This document shows, in pieces, positions 12,601-24,275 of a stretch of DNA of 64,000 bases. Source of the DNA: Trichosphaerium sp. ATCC 40318 (taxonomy: Eukaryota; Discosea; Flabellinia; Trichosidae); NCBI GenBank assembly GCA_038496445.1, contig JALMLS010000030.1, forward strand, positions 124,001-188,000, written 5' to 3'. The notes under the pieces were generated by a model that made no database searches, was not told the origin of the DNA, and worked only from the letters and a program-made list of their open reading frames with translations. Both the position numbers and the translations under genes were made by a program. Each line of letters opens with the position of its first letter. Position 1 is the stretch's first letter.

Positions 12601-15600
12601 CCTTAACAAAAAAACATAAGCGAACTTAATCCAAAAAAAATTCAAAAAGGTCTCATCAAAACAAACGTACCAAACATTAGAAGGCTACCCTTCTTTCTAT
12701 TTTGGTCAGCCAGAGTTAAAGCATCTTTAAATAGGTTTTGAATTGCTTCAAATACTTTTTCAAACATGAAACCAGGTGCTTCTGTTGATTTTACATAAGA
12801 CTTTCCTGCTTCATAGAAAAATTCATAGACTTTATCCTTCTTTACTTCCATAGCAACTGCTTTTTTTAACTGTGTTTTAGCAAGTTCTACAAGAGTTTCA
12901 CCAAGTCTAATAAAAGATGCTTGAAACTTTGGGTTAATTTCAGAGGCCTCTTTGAATTTCTGACTGGCTCGCTCTAAAACTTTTTGAATGTCATTACCAC
13001 GGAACATCTTGGCTTGCTCCATAAGCACAGTACCTAAAAAATACATCAAAACACCTCCTCAATCAGCAAGAACATCTTTTCTTTTCATACAAAACCTGGG
13101 AAGACGTACCCCAGCGATACATTGCCATGTAACTGTTTGGCTGTGACTGAAGCGCAAGAGAAAATTTACTAGCAGCTAGTTTGAGTAACCTTAACCTAGA
13201 TAACTTCTTCTTCCTTCTCGCCATGATTGCCAACGCCATACCCTCTTTAATAAGAAACAAGTAAGTACCATGCTATTTACACTCTCTGATAAAAAACAAA
13301 AAAAGAAAAGAAAACAGAACATACCAGCGTAATTCACAATATTAAGATGTTTTACTGTTGGATAGACTTCAAGAACATCTGAATCTACAAATTCGAATGT
13401 ATCATGATTCTTTTTTAAGTCTTCTAAAGAAGCAGCAGTCATAGCAACCTAAGAAATCATTAATTAGCACTTGTTAAAGAATACAAATTACCGTACCCCA
13501 AGAAGTTCATTTGTTCTATTAAAAAGTACAGGCATATTAAGCTTGCCTTGTAACCTTTTTATGTGCAAGTACTCTTCTTTAGGTGATAAAGCAAATCTGA
13601 ATTTTTCAACCAACTTCGCTTTAATATGTCTCCATAACTAATAGATTATTACAATCACAAGCAATGCCAAGTGTTTGATTCAATTAAAAAAAAACAAGAA
13701 TAAAATGGGAAAAGCACTAGTTGTTAGTTATAAAGTTAAACGGTTGTAAAAAGGAAACGATAGTAAAACAGTTTATAAAGTAATTGTATGAAATAAGGAA
13801 TAGTACCTCCATGCTTGCGTCACTTTTATCTTTGATTAAATTAAACAATGTAACAACAATACGCTATAACGCAAAGTCAAACAAACGTACTCAGTTAAAA
13901 TATCTAGCATACCTTGAACGGCTCTTCAGATAAGACTTTAAGTTCACTTCTAGTCTGAGCAGCCGCTCTGAATTGAGCACGAACAATATCTTTAATTACA
14001 CGAGCTACCATCTACAGATAAAAAATGTTAACAGTGTTCGAACAGGTAGCCTTAGCTACAAATAACGCTAACCTCTACAAGTAGGAGTGATCGCATACGA
14101 GAGGAAGCACACTTGCGTCTTACATAACCCATATGTCTTATATTAATACCATACCGATGTAGCTCCTAAAGAGAAACGTAAGTAATGAGGATACATAATA
14201 AATTGGATTGTATCAGGTTGGTTTAGTCTTAAAAATAAATCATACCACGACTAGACTCAGACTGTCGTACACTCCTGATATCGTATTAGAAACATTCAAG
14301 TCACGCTCTAAGCTACGCTCAGAAAAATAAATGTCCCTAAACATACAAGTCAACTACCAATAAAACTTGATGATTTTTGGATGAAATTTCCAATAATAAA
14401 AACATAAACCGTACTTTCTTCTTCGCTGTATGACTGCAAATTGTTGTGCAAAGCTCTCTCTATTTTTTAAAAATTTCTGGTTGGCCGATATATTAGGGTA
14501 TAACGAATCCAGTCGCGCTGCAAACTCTGCCACAGTCTTTGTCAACAAAAACTTTGTTGCTTTCGCAACTTCATCATTATTTTCCTAAATATGTTAAGCG
14601 AAATGGAACCCAATCAAGTATAGATTTTACCTGAGCATGCAAGTCTACTTTTTGCCAACTTGTATACGCATCGCTGCACAAAGGTTTTTGCCATTTTATA
14701 ACGAACTCTGGACGTAAAAGTTTATAGTATACTTGACGCTTATTGGTATATCTTGGATCATCGCTTGGCGCTTCTGGAGGGAAAGTACGTGCAAAATCAA
14801 GCAGATAAAATCGCCCATCAGTACCAAGATGACCTTCAAGGTCTCCTGCAGAGTGTAACTCGGACCAATCACTTGATGTACCAACACGATGTCCTTTCAA
14901 ATTTAAAGTTTCAGCAGCTTGCTTTATCCTTCTATTCATTCTCGGGTTTTCACTGAACACATTCTGACCGCCATCACCAGAACCATATATAATCGTATCC
15001 TTATTAATAGGTAACATACATACAGCTGTAACACGGAAACCCTTGTAATCAATAACAGCCATCTAGTACACCATTAAATACACAAAAATAAAATTCTATG
15101 AAATTCAAGCTAAATTTCAGTGAGTTTAAAAAAGACATACCAGAGGTACATGTAATCCCTTAATATTACATTCATAGTAACCCATTAAACCTTTAAGTTC
15201 ATGGGAAGCAGATTTAAGAGCTTTTTCATCATCTCTCTTCTTTCCACCGTACATCCAAATTGTTGTTTTTTCGATCTTGTTATCTTCAGTAAGTTTGAAC
15301 AGAATATTTTGACATATATATTTTCTAGTCACAGTATTAATACGTTGTGGTGACATAACCAAAAAACTTTTGATAAAGGCCACCCAATCTCAAAAATAAT
15401 TTTTTTACTTTTTTAGTAATTTTTAGCCTATAAAACTTTGGACGTACTTTCCACCTGCTACTCCACCAAGGTATCCAGCAGGTTTTATTGTTTTTTGTTC
15501 ATCAGGTAGTGAAAGCTCTGATATAATAATTTTTGCATAACTCAGTATTGTCAAGGAGCAACATCCATCAAAAGAAGAAAAAGAAAAAACTTCTACCAAA

Positions 15601-16289
15601 AAAAAAAAAATCAATTAACTAACGGTTCATTTGAAACAGTTATTATGATGACAACCATGAACATATGATGTTATATTTTTCATGTAAGGATACGTTTGTG
15701 CAGCGTAAACAAAGTTATGCGCCAAATGAAAGAGTTTCTTATACTTCACCTCCGTATCAGGCAGTGCAAGATATTTTTGAAATTCTTCATTCCAGTCTTT
15801 TAATACTGCAGCACTCTCTTCGCTTGGGCAATGATTTTAGTACACGAAAAAACACTTTTTATCGCGTTAAGAATTTTTTATATTTGGTTCGTTATTTTTT
15901 TCACCAAAACGTATAAATTACGTACCGACACGATTGAATAAACGCTGCTAGCTTATCGGCGAATGATTCTGGTTGTTTATTCTTTTCCTTTGCTACTTTG
16001 GTTACAAAAGCACGTAATTGGGATTCATCCAGGCTCTTGAGCAGTAACTCGACTTGTTCGTCTTCTTTATTTGGTTTTGCGTCTGCTACAGCAAAATGTC
16101 GTTACAATCGGTTAAATACATACCAAATGCTTTCGTACACGCTGAGAAACTGTATTTTGATAAATCTGGATCTAAAACGTAAGTGCTGTCATCGTCTGAG
16201 GCATAACCATCGTTATAGTTGGTTTGTAGGCCTCCTGCGTATATTTGGTTTGTGTGCTTTGACAAATGCGTGGTATAATTGTCGCTCAT
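6663..16289 (-). CDS. Giant CLU - TPR - WWE - polyproline - TPR - LRR - villin-headpiece protein
   Basis: One very long spliced gene read right to left. ATG at 16289 (MSDNYTTHLSKH). CLU domain, about 15.9-13.5 kb: KDWNEEFQKYLALPD, the SASHELKGLMGYYECN segment, VIDYKGFRVTAVCMLP, DLEGHLGTDGRFYLLDFAR, RPEFV, and ELHRYGINIRHMG near 14.15 kb. TPR/helical repeats, 13.3-12.6 kb. WWE domain, about 12.07-11.78 kb: GVWRWVNYGQWEEYD then VVDLKNMTQTSKRSGKVRKI. Low-complexity region with PPLPPPVPPPVP, 11.4-10.8 kb. Second TPR-like block, 10.6-9.85 kb. Leucine-rich repeats of the Cys-containing (AMN1/F-box LRR) type, 9.8-7.4 kb. C-terminal villin headpiece, 6.97-6.66 kb, ending KEAKRKLRLF. I checked the TPR-LRR junction (about 10.07-9.9 kb): the frame runs through it, so this is not two genes. 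CLU proteins act in mitochondrial distribution and RNA binding, WWE binds ADP-ribose or ubiquitin machinery, and the headpiece binds F-actin; the combined role is inferred as a cytoskeletal scaffold. Confidence 0.78.
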
Positions 16290-16635
16290 CTCGCTACGAC
16301 ATCAAAGAACGCGGCGTAGACAGTAGTCTCGCGTGACGTATCAGAATAGTACAAATTCACGCCAGATGCACATTGACCAACACATGTCGGCACTTTGTTA
16401 TTTTTTTCTTCGCCTGGTTTCCTACATGCGTTTTGTGATGGCTCAAACTTACGTGTCATTTCTAGCGATAAATTACTACTCTTTTACAAAATGCAACTAA
16501 GGCGTAGATTGTTATAATAATTTTAGTACATACGCGCTAACGCGATTTTTAAGGGTTAATGTTGAGTTATCTTTACAATAAGCCAACAAGTGTTTTTGGT
16601 TTGCCACCAGGTCTTCGTTTGTTCCTCCGCGTGGT
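16290..16635. other. Promoter region of the CLU gene and downstream end of the TOM22-like gene
   Basis: I see no exon here on either strand. An open + frame that overlaps the first exon of the CLU gene (15998-16336) is its antisense shadow. Confidence 0.4.
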
Positions 16636-17120
16636 TTAACCGCGTTGGCCTTCCATTTGGGCTCGAATATCTGCCGTAATTTGTATTTCGATAGCTGCTG
16701 CCATTACAAGAGGTACTGAGAGTACTACGAAGCCAGTAGAAAAGCACCAGAAAAACTTATAACCAGTTGAAATCAAATATTGACCAGTGGCCATCAAAGA
16801 ACGTATTGTGCTATTGTAAGCGTTGAATATAGAAAATACGCCAGTGAATGGAGCTGGTTTTTTTGGTTTATCCTTCCACAAGCTACCGGTTTTTAGACCT
16901 GGTTTCATAAGAGCGGATGCCATTTTGTATGAGTTCACTAGCAAGAGATAAACGCAAGAATGAAAAAGGTTAAGTCGTGCGCCTAAGAACGCGACGAACT
17001 CAAAGACTAATGTCTGAGTGCCCAAAACAGCAAATTAAGAAGCTTTTTGGAGTACACGCACCTGGTTTTAAATTATCAAAGAAGGCACCGCTTTTTGTAC
17101 GTTTAGCCAATTGTACCCTC
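16636..17120 (-). CDS. Possible mitochondrial import receptor subunit TOM22-like
   Basis: A short single-pass membrane protein. The last exon holds MASALMKPGLKTG, a basic/proline segment (KDKPKKPAPF), an amphipathic stretch (FNAYNSTIRSLMATGQYLIS), then the TM region KFFWCFSTGFVVLSVPLVM and an acidic/Gln tail (AAIEIQITADIRAQMEGQRG). TOM22 proteins share a helix followed by W-x2-T/S-T-x4-(L/V)-x-(L/V)-P in the membrane segment and a Glu/Gln-rich intermembrane-space tail; the spacing here fits. An upstream exon (about 17100-17060) encodes KRTKSGAFFDNLKP and joins in frame over a GTGCGT donor. The acidic cytosolic N-terminus and the ATG are not resolved. Other small tail-anchored proteins remain possible. 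Confidence 0.5.
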
Positions 17121-17182
17121 TGGCAAATGTGTATTAATGGTTACAGGCGTATTTGAACTATCTGGTGTTTGTAAAAAAATTA

Positions 17183-17305
17183 ACAGCCGAAATAGACGCT
17201 CAAGTTGCTCGAGATACCACAGACGACGTTTACACAGAGCACGTAGAACTTGCGTTAAAGGTTGTCACCGTTTGTTATTTGGCGCGTTTATTAATGTTCA
17301 AATAG
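17183..17305 (+). other. Unassigned open exon-like stretch
   Basis: In the + frame, after an AACAG acceptor-like site, 40 codons read as a soluble helical sequence (AEIDAQVARDTTDDVYTEH, then ELALKVVTVCYLARLLMF) before a stop. The composition looks coding, but I find no ATG exon or continuation, and it overlaps the unresolved 5' end of the TOM22-like gene on the other strand. Confidence 0.2.
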
Positions 17306-17440
17306 AAAGTTCTACGCGAAATGAAGGCATAAACAGCAGTTTCGAAGCGAGAAAAAAATTACAGCAACAGTTGTACTTGAACAAACCTAAAACGCGCTTT
17401 GGCTGAAGCGAAGGATACCAACCTTTATTGTACATACTCA

Positions 17441-18183
17441 CTAAGATAAAAAGATGTGATTTAGACCAAGATAATTGAATGTTTTTGGATGCTTCTTCAT
17501 AAATGTAATGAGCTCTTCAGGTGTCAACATCCCGTCACCATTTGAATCTACCTTTGAAAATATTTGCTCTACAACCTTCTCTGGACTATTAAGTTGTTCG
17601 GCTACAACGTCCTCCATCCCAGGATAATGTTTAAAGAGCAGTTCAACAGCATGAAGCACTTCGCTTCGCGTAAGGTGTCCATCATTATTTACATCTAAAG
17701 AACGGAAACAAAACAATAACTTTTCTTCAGGGTTATCACTTGAGCTTAAACTGATAGCTACCAGAGGGAGTTAGACGCACGTCTAGATATCCAGTTTTTT
17801 AAAAGCACGTGTTTGGTAACAGGTTCAATTAATTTGTAGTTTTTGTAAGCAACAATGTGAAAAGATTAAAGGACAAGTACTTTTGGGCTGGACAATATCG
17901 TACCTATCATAAACTCTCGAAAATCAATACCTCCACTATTGTCTGTGTCAAAAGCGTTAAAAAGTCTGTCTATGAGCATAGGAGAGCGTTGATTCTCTGG
18001 TAAGAAGTCTCCTACCATCCTAGCAAAGCCAGCTTTGTCTATTTCTCCATTAGGGTAATCCCTCTTAAATTCTTTGTAAGAATGCGCTAGATCCTCTTTT
18101 GACATAGATGTAAGCTTCTGTGTTGAACGTAAGAGTTTTATTTCCTTCGCTGTAAGTTTGTCGTTGGTGTTTTTATTGCCCAT
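17441..18183 (-). CDS. EF-hand calcium sensor, NCS/recoverin-calcineurin B type
   Basis: Two exons (18183-17904 and 17757-17441) joined over a GTACGA donor. The N-terminus MGNKNTND starts with Met-Gly, the context for N-myristoylation. EF-hand loops visible: DTDNSGGIDFRE (intact), DVNNDGHLTRSE (intact) and DSNGDGMLTPEE (intact). The first EF hand (YPNGEIDKAGFARM region) is degenerate, as in NCS proteins. The join restores the family segment FREFM-I-A-ISLSS. Length about 198 aa, as expected. It is likely a Ca2+-myristoyl switch protein on membranes; the partner is unknown. It could equally be placed in the calcineurin-B-like group. Confidence 0.85.
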
Positions 18184-18422
18184 TTTTACTACTGACGTTG
18201 TTCAAATTGTATCTCATACGAAAAAGGGCGGTTTAAATGTCACTAAACGCAATTAATGTGAAGATTGTTAATAAGTCGCTTTAAAAATGCGTGGTAGTAC
18301 CTAAAACGAACTCTTCCGCGAAAGAGTTGTCTAAACACAAGATACAAAGAATTAAAAAGATCAGACCTTTTTTGACCTTATTAGTCTAACGTCGATTGGA
18401 TTCGCTGCTTTTGGTCTCTGCG
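18184..18422. promoter_or_regulatory. Divergent promoter region
   Basis: A 239-nt gap separates the start of the EF-hand gene (-, 18183) from the first ATG of the repeat-protein gene (+, 18423). The layout implies that both are transcribed outward from here. No TATA box stands out and there is no CACGTG in this gap. Confidence 0.4.
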
Positions 18423-21400
18423 ATGCATAAACTATGGCTGGGTGTGAAATGCACTACATGGAAAGATTTTGACACGCTATGCTGTGTAAGAGGCGTTAAA
18501 ACTTTTAAACGAGCGTCAGAAGATCAAATACATAACTTACCGAGTTTAAAGGGTTTTGTAACGAAGGTACAATTTCACATTCATTAAAACACCAACACGT
18601 TACAGCTAGGTAACGCTCTGAACCTAAAAACGCCGAAAGACTGGTATAGAATTAAATTCACAGATGTCATCGCAAATGGCGGTAAAAGCTTGCTATTGTA
18701 CGTCACTACATCAATATTAGCTTGCAGTGGGCGGTATCGGCTCACTGGAGATTATAGAACTTATGACAATGATCTGCATAAAATGTTGTCTTTGTCTTTA
18801 CCTCATCATGAATGGGACCCATGGCTTTTCGGTACGCTCTAATATTGTTGTATAGCAAGATCTTAATGTATTCTTTCAAAAAGACACAAAGCCACATGGA
18901 TTCTGGGAGTGTCCTGATAACCGTACAGGTTATTTCCGTTGGGTAAATAAGCTCATTTTATGGTTTCTTATTTTTTTACGGTTTTTGAGTTAATGGAGTT
19001 TAGTTGGAACAAAAACTCTGTATAGAGCACCCAGCGGATTGGGAAAATATCAGTGTTGCCGATGTAAATAAATTAGGTGGTAGAGATTTCTTAACGCACG
19101 TGATTTGTAACAATTTTGACGAAAAAACCTTGAAGTTAATTTCTAGTTGTAGGGATTATATGCACTCTGTACACGGTATGGTGAGTCATTTCTACCCCAC
19201 AAATATATGGCATCCTTGGAAATTTAGTAAGTATTTCTTGCGAATCATTCTTTGGTGTTAACATTTTGATGAGATGGTAAGGTTGCAGATAAATATTGGG
19301 ATGATGAAGAAAATACTTTGACCTTTGTTATTGAAGTTAGTTACTTTTTTGATTGTTACCTTCAATCTGACATCTGACTGTTGGTTAGTTTGAACGGTTT
19401 TATAGTATAAAAGAATTAGATGACTACTATAAATTCACACAACAACATGTTCTAGATATAGGTGGAAATAGTCTAATGATGTAAGATCTTTTAGTGTTAT
19501 CATTTTTAATTAGATTCTTAAAGGAAGTTCGCAAGTTTCCAATACATCGTCAATTATTTCTATCCTGATAAATACTGGTGTCCTTGGAAATTTGGTTAGT
19601 GATCATTAAAGGTTCTTCTATTTCACCTCTTAACACTCACTAGTAAGTGTCACGCGGAATTTTTGGACGCAGGAAGAAAATCAAATAGCATTTTTGAGAC
19701 ATGTAAGTTGATGGTACCATAGTGTCTATTCATCAATGTGACCGCTATAGGTTGAGACTAAGAAAGGGTTAAAAGTACCTGAAGATTGGTATGGTATTAA
19801 TACGACTGATATAGTAGATTTGAGTGGTTCAGGACTTATATTTAGGTTCGTTTTTTTGAAACTAGTATTTATATGTTATGTCTTACCAAATAGTTTATTT
19901 AACGGTTCAGTGATTGGTTTGGTGTCACAGTTTTATCCTGAAATAAAGTGGGATATAAAAGGATTCAGTACGTGTTAAATCATGGTAGTTGAGTACTCAA
20001 CCTTTCAGAACGTGTTAGTGCAAACTATTGGAAACAAGAAGAGAATCAGCAGGAATTTATGAGAAAGGTTCTTTGTTTTATTACCACAAAAGATAACGAT
20101 ACCTAGGTCGAAGAAAAGCTTAATATAAACAAAGTATCTGACTGGTACAATGTAAACACTGTTGATATTCGGGATCTTGGTGGATCTGGATTAATAAGGC
20201 AGCCATTTTACAAAAACCAAATCTTGTGTCAAACTTTTTTTCTGACTAAATCTAATAGTCACTTTGGCTCAATATCAGCTCTTGTTGGTAACTTATATAC
20301 AGAATTTGATTGGAAAAAGAGTCGTAGAACTGATTCACAATCAAAAACGCGCATAGCAGCTCAAAAACGATTTATAAATCAGGTACATTACATGGTGAAC
20401 CTTTCAGTGTGTTAACATAATTATAGCTTGAGCAGAGATTAGGTATTGAAGAGCCAGATGAATGGTATGGTGTGACTTATGCAGAGGTTTATCAATGTGA
20501 TGATTTGGGTTTCTTGAGGTAAGTTCTTGGACAGTAACTCCTCTTATTGACTAAACGGCTGTAGAAATTTTGATGGTTCTTTGTACAAAGTGTTAAAAAA
20601 TGTTTACCCTAATGTTGATTGGGTAGCATCGAAGTTTAAAAGTACTGTTTGCGTTATTCTTAACTCAAATAATAGTAATAATATACCATAGGTATGTCTG
20701 ATCACGGACTTTCTTGGGCTGTCCATGAGAACAAGAAACTTCTGTTGAAAGAGGCAAGTTTTTTGGTGGTTGTCTACTTTTGCTTGCTGTTTACTATAAC
20801 TGTGTTATTCTTACTCATACAAGACTGAAAAACGGCTTAAAGTTCAAAAACCTGAAGATTGGTACAAAGTACGACATGAGGACCTTAGACTAGCCGGAGC
20901 ATCTCGTCTAAGATCGTATGTTGAGCAGCCCTTTATTTAGCTTGTTTTCAGTTAAACCTAACCCTGTTATTAGATTTGGGACTTTACCTGTCATGCTACA
21001 AAACTTTTATCCAGACTATGAATGGGACGTTAGTCGATTCAAGACAAATAAACGTGAGTATCCCATTTAGAAATGAAAAAAAACCGGTTTTTTACCTCGT
21101 CTGGTTTTCTGGTTTTGACGTCATTGCGTGGCAATGCAATTCACTTGCTATATTGGCACCAAAACCAGTCGGTCCATCCAAACTCCAAACCAGTCAAATC
21201 AGTCTTGGTATCACAAAGCATTGTCTTTTTTTTTAACACTCTTTTTTTTCAGAAACTGTACCAGCTAATTTTTGGCGTGATACTGGGAATGTTAGTGCCT
21301 TTTTAGACGATGCTGCAAAGAAATTACGCCTAAAAACACTTATGGAGTGGTATGATGTATCTCCAAATACTGATTTTGAGCGTATGGGTGTAAAAGGACT

Positions 21401-21608
21401 TACACAATATTGGCCAGATATTCTTGGTGTCATTTATCCTAAATTTAATTGGGACTTTAGTTTGTTCGCTAAGAAAGATAAACGTGCTAATCAAAGGTAT
21501 TCTTTGATATTTGTTTACTTCTCAATATATTTTACTTTCTCACCAACAATGCTTAGATGGGTAGTCCTTGGTTTGAGTGACTTGTTCCAAAAACAAAAGA
21601 GAACCTAG
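18423..21608 (+). CDS. Protein of eight tandem DWY/WxPWxF/FW repeat units
   Basis: A heavily spliced gene made of one repeated unit of about 70 residues. Each unit has three signatures in order: a DWY-x5-D-x4-GG-x-LL block (TPKDWYRIKFTDV; VPEDWYGINTTDI; VSDWYNVNTVDI; PDEWYGVTYAEV; PEDWYKVRHEDL), a YP-x3-W-x-PW-x-F block (LPHHEWDPWLF; YPTNIWHPWKF; YPDKYWCPWKF; YPEIKW; YPNVDW; YPDYEW; YPKFNW), and an FW-x3-EN block (GFWECPDN; YWDDEEN; NFWTQEEN; YWKQEEN; NFWRDTGN). I count eight units. In seven of them an intron sits between the first and second blocks, and another usually follows the second. The last unit (EWYDVSPN to the stop at 21608) has lost the first of these. The ATG at 18423 is the best start; the first exon is basic and could be an organelle presequence. 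I recognise this as a repeat seen in algal and protist proteins but cannot give a function. Confidence 0.7.
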
Positions 21609-22038
21609 AGGTAAAATGAATGAAGAACCTGAAAGAAGACATGCCGTGGGATGTTGCACTACCACATAAAATGTGGTATTAGTGGTAGTTTATTGGCAAT
21701 TTGGGTGATTAGCGGCAATTCAATGTCTTAGTAATGGCTGCTAGTCATATAGGAACGAGCAACTCATACAAACAGCCAAGTTAGCTTTTCACTAAGTGTT
21801 AAAGAGAAAGCTTTATTGAGACTAACATAATTCCGAGCTAGTATTCGTCAACTTCAGCTTTAAAGGATGCAAGAATGAATCACGTATAGCAAACAGAGAT
21901 TCCTATTCTATAAAAAAAGGTGCTTGTACAACACTTGGAAAAGACTGTCTTTCAGGCAATAAACACAGCAAGTGATACAAAAAACAACTTTGTAATAAAG
22001 CAATATGGAAGGAGTTCTTTGTTGATACATCGTAGTTG
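21609..22038. other. Convergent intergenic region
   Basis: This lies between the stop of the repeat-protein gene (+) and the stop of the minus-strand ORF at 22039. I see no coding signal; it probably contains both 3' ends. Confidence 0.4.
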
Positions 22039-22443
22039 TCATTGGTTGTTAAGGGTTAAAAACACTTTTTTAGATATCACGTGATAGTTATATACATCTG
22101 TTATTTTAACATTATCGTTCTCCATCCACTTTGACAAGATTTTATTCTCGTATCGGAAACGTTGCATGTGATATGTTTCATCGATCAAAACACAATGGTC
22201 AAACATCAAAGAAGCCATTTCTTCGTTTGTATCAATATCAAACGCCCCTAAGTTACCATGCATGTTTCTGTGTATAAATTTGCATTCACCTACGTGATCA
22301 TCACGATCCACACCCAGATACGAGTTGGTCTGTATTTGTATCAACAGTTTTTTTACAACATCCATTGGAATCGAAAAAAACCAACATTTCAAAGAAGTAT
22401 CATACTTTGAACATGTTACGAAATTGTAGTTCAGACACGGCAA
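22039..22443 (-). CDS. Unidentified intronless ORF, 134 aa
   Basis: A single open frame from ATG to stop with normal amino-acid balance. It has alternating aromatic/charged segments (DIDTNEEMASLMFDHCVLID, HMQRFRYENKILSKWMEN) and no predicted membrane segment. I do not recognise it. It has no intron, whereas nearly every neighbour does. It lies between the repeat-protein gene and the F-box/YwqK gene; it could be the last exon of a longer gene. Confidence 0.4.
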   Translation of the reverse strand: MPCLNYNFVTCSKYDTSLKCWFFSIPMDVVKKLLIQIQTNSYLGVDRDDHVGECKFIHRNMHGNLGAFDIDTNEEMASLMFDHCVLIDETYHMQRFRYENKILSKWMENDNVKITDVYNYHVISKKVFLTLNNQ

Positions 22444-22865
22444 TGTATTTTCTACACTTTAATACTTCACAAGGGACATGGACGCTACAGATGTGATGTC
22501 ACTGACATTGTCTTATTTCTGTAGCTATTTATGACATGTTTACACTTGATCTTCTAAAGATTGCTGTGTTTTCACTCGTGGCGCGTGACCCTCTAGTTTT
22601 TTTGGGCGTTCAGTGATTACCGGGTCGCTATGCGCTTAACTCAAGTGTTAATATTGCTTGCAACTAAAGGCTGTAGTATCTATATGCGAAAGCTACTTAC
22701 AAAGGCGTTGGTAGCAGTAAACAAAATAAAATCGTCAACAAGCAATGAAGTAACGTACGTTTATGTGTGAAACGCAACCCCTAGGTATTTCCCGGCTGTT
22801 TTACCGAATGGGTTGTTTGTTATTTCTGGATTTGATCAAATTGCCATCTAACGCGTCGTAGGGAT

Positions 22866-23739
22866 AGTAAACCTTGTTATTTATTCGAATTGCTACCTCC
22901 TGAGGTGTATCACATCATTATAAGCTTATATCCTCCATTGGCTGATACATGGAATAAATTATGCGTCCATAGCGCTATATCTACGCGATATAGGTACGCA
23001 ACGTCATATTACGATAAGAAAGGCCTACAAAAACGAACAACAAACTAAAAACAGCCTAAACTGCTCGTATTTATTCATCCATCTTGTTGCACTTTTTACA
23101 ATGTGTCAACAAAATGTAAAACGCCATTTTGACATAAGTTTTTATTTTCTTCGTAGCTTTAGTCAACTCAAATCCACGCTGAAAAAATTTTACAAAACAG
23201 AAAAATAAGCTATGTTTCGTGTTTTTTTGATGTTCGTTAACCGTAATGAGCTTTCGCTTGCATTTTTTTATTCTTTATTTATTAACTTTGTTTTCTAAAG
23301 GTTGTTTGAAGGCGAACTTGTGAAGCATGGTACTTTCAAACAATGGTACAGATGTAAGAACTCACCACTTAAGTTTGAAGGACAATTTATAGATGGTAAG
23401 CCAATAGGAGAACATATATCATACTTTCCAGGTGGTAGAGTAAAATCACATTGTATCTTTACAAAGCATGGTATAAAAGATAAGAAAAAAAGAAGAAACA
23501 TTGGTGTATATAAGTCATACTTTCACACAGGTGAAGTTAAGTCAATATATCATTATAAAAATGGATCACTTAGTGGAACTTTTGAATCTTGGTATATAAA
23601 TGGTTCTAAGCATGAAAGTGGTAGTTATCTTTATGGTAAGAAGGAAGGGATATGGGAAAGATGGAGTAGAACTGGACATCAAACTGGAAAAGCAAAGTTT
23701 AGTTTTGGTAGATTTATACCAGGAGGTGCGCATCACTAA
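22866..23739 (+). CDS. F-box-like/YwqK (MORN_2) repeat protein, start not found
   Basis: Two exons. The first (about 22866-22993) encodes an F-box-like helix (LFELLPPEVYHIIISLYPPL, then ADTWNKLC). It joins across a GTACGC donor to 23301-23739, which carries repeats of the YwqK/MORN_2 type: GTFKQWY, GQFIDGKPIGEHISYFPGG, GVYKSYFHTGEVKSIYHY, GTFESWYINGSKHESGSY, GIWERWSRTGHQTGKAKF, ending GGAHH. The phase of the join fits (split Arg codon). No ATG lies in frame before the F-box segment, so either a 5' exon is missing or the gene is decayed. It is a paralogue in architecture of the intronless gene at 60526-61458. Likely role: substrate adaptor of an SCF ubiquitin ligase (inferred from the F-box). 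Confidence 0.55.
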
Positions 23740-23996
23740 GGATGCATAATATTTCTGCACTTTCACCGAGTCGTTCGTCAAAAAACCCTTGTAAATAAAA
23801 ATACTGTTCTACTATATTTTGATGCCTAGCCTTTTGTAAAATAATATGCCCCGCGTCTATTGTCCACTGTCAACCTCATATGTAGTGTGATTTAGGCCTT
23901 CATAGGGTGGCCATACCTACGCCAGCATACATACACGCCATCACAGCTGGCACTGTAAATAGTTTTCGATCTTTCTTCTGGTTCTTGATTTAAGCT

Positions 23997-24275
23997 GTGG
24001 ATTGGTGTTGGTATACACTGGGCAATTTGTTGAATACGCTAGTGTTGTGCCCATTAACACTATTTTGGTATCACTGTAAAAATATTGCAGCTTTAATCCA
24101 CAATGATATTAAAACCAAACAGATTGAAAAGATTTACTTCGGCTTACTGAGAAAATACAAACGAATTTACCATTCAATCAAGTATTATGTTACAGCAAAC
24201 AAGCGTTTTGAAGCTATAGTCGTAGCTCTACTGATGACAAGTCTTATGTACTTGCATCAAATTTATAACGAATAG
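23997..24275 (+). CDS. Small unidentified ORF, possible membrane anchor
   Basis: An open frame ending at 24275, with a hydrophobic start (NLLNTLVLCPLTLFW) and a C-terminal hydrophobic helix (FEAIVVALLMTSLMYLH). It lacks an ATG at its 5' edge and probably begins in an earlier exon. Its last 45 codons lie inside the left arm of the inverted duplication; the same frame stays open in the right arm (41031-40896, -) with a few replacements, which mildly favours coding. Unknown function. Confidence 0.3.
   Translation: MDWCWYTLGNLLNTLVLCPLTLFWYHCKNIAALIHNDIKTKQIEKIYFGLLRKYKRIYHSIKYYVTANKRFEAIVVALLMTSLMYLHQIYNE

Noticed and set aside
15998-16336. Plus-strand open frame of 112 codons
   Set aside because: It is antisense to the first exons of the CLU gene (MSDNYTTHL…), which have homology support; the plus frame has none.
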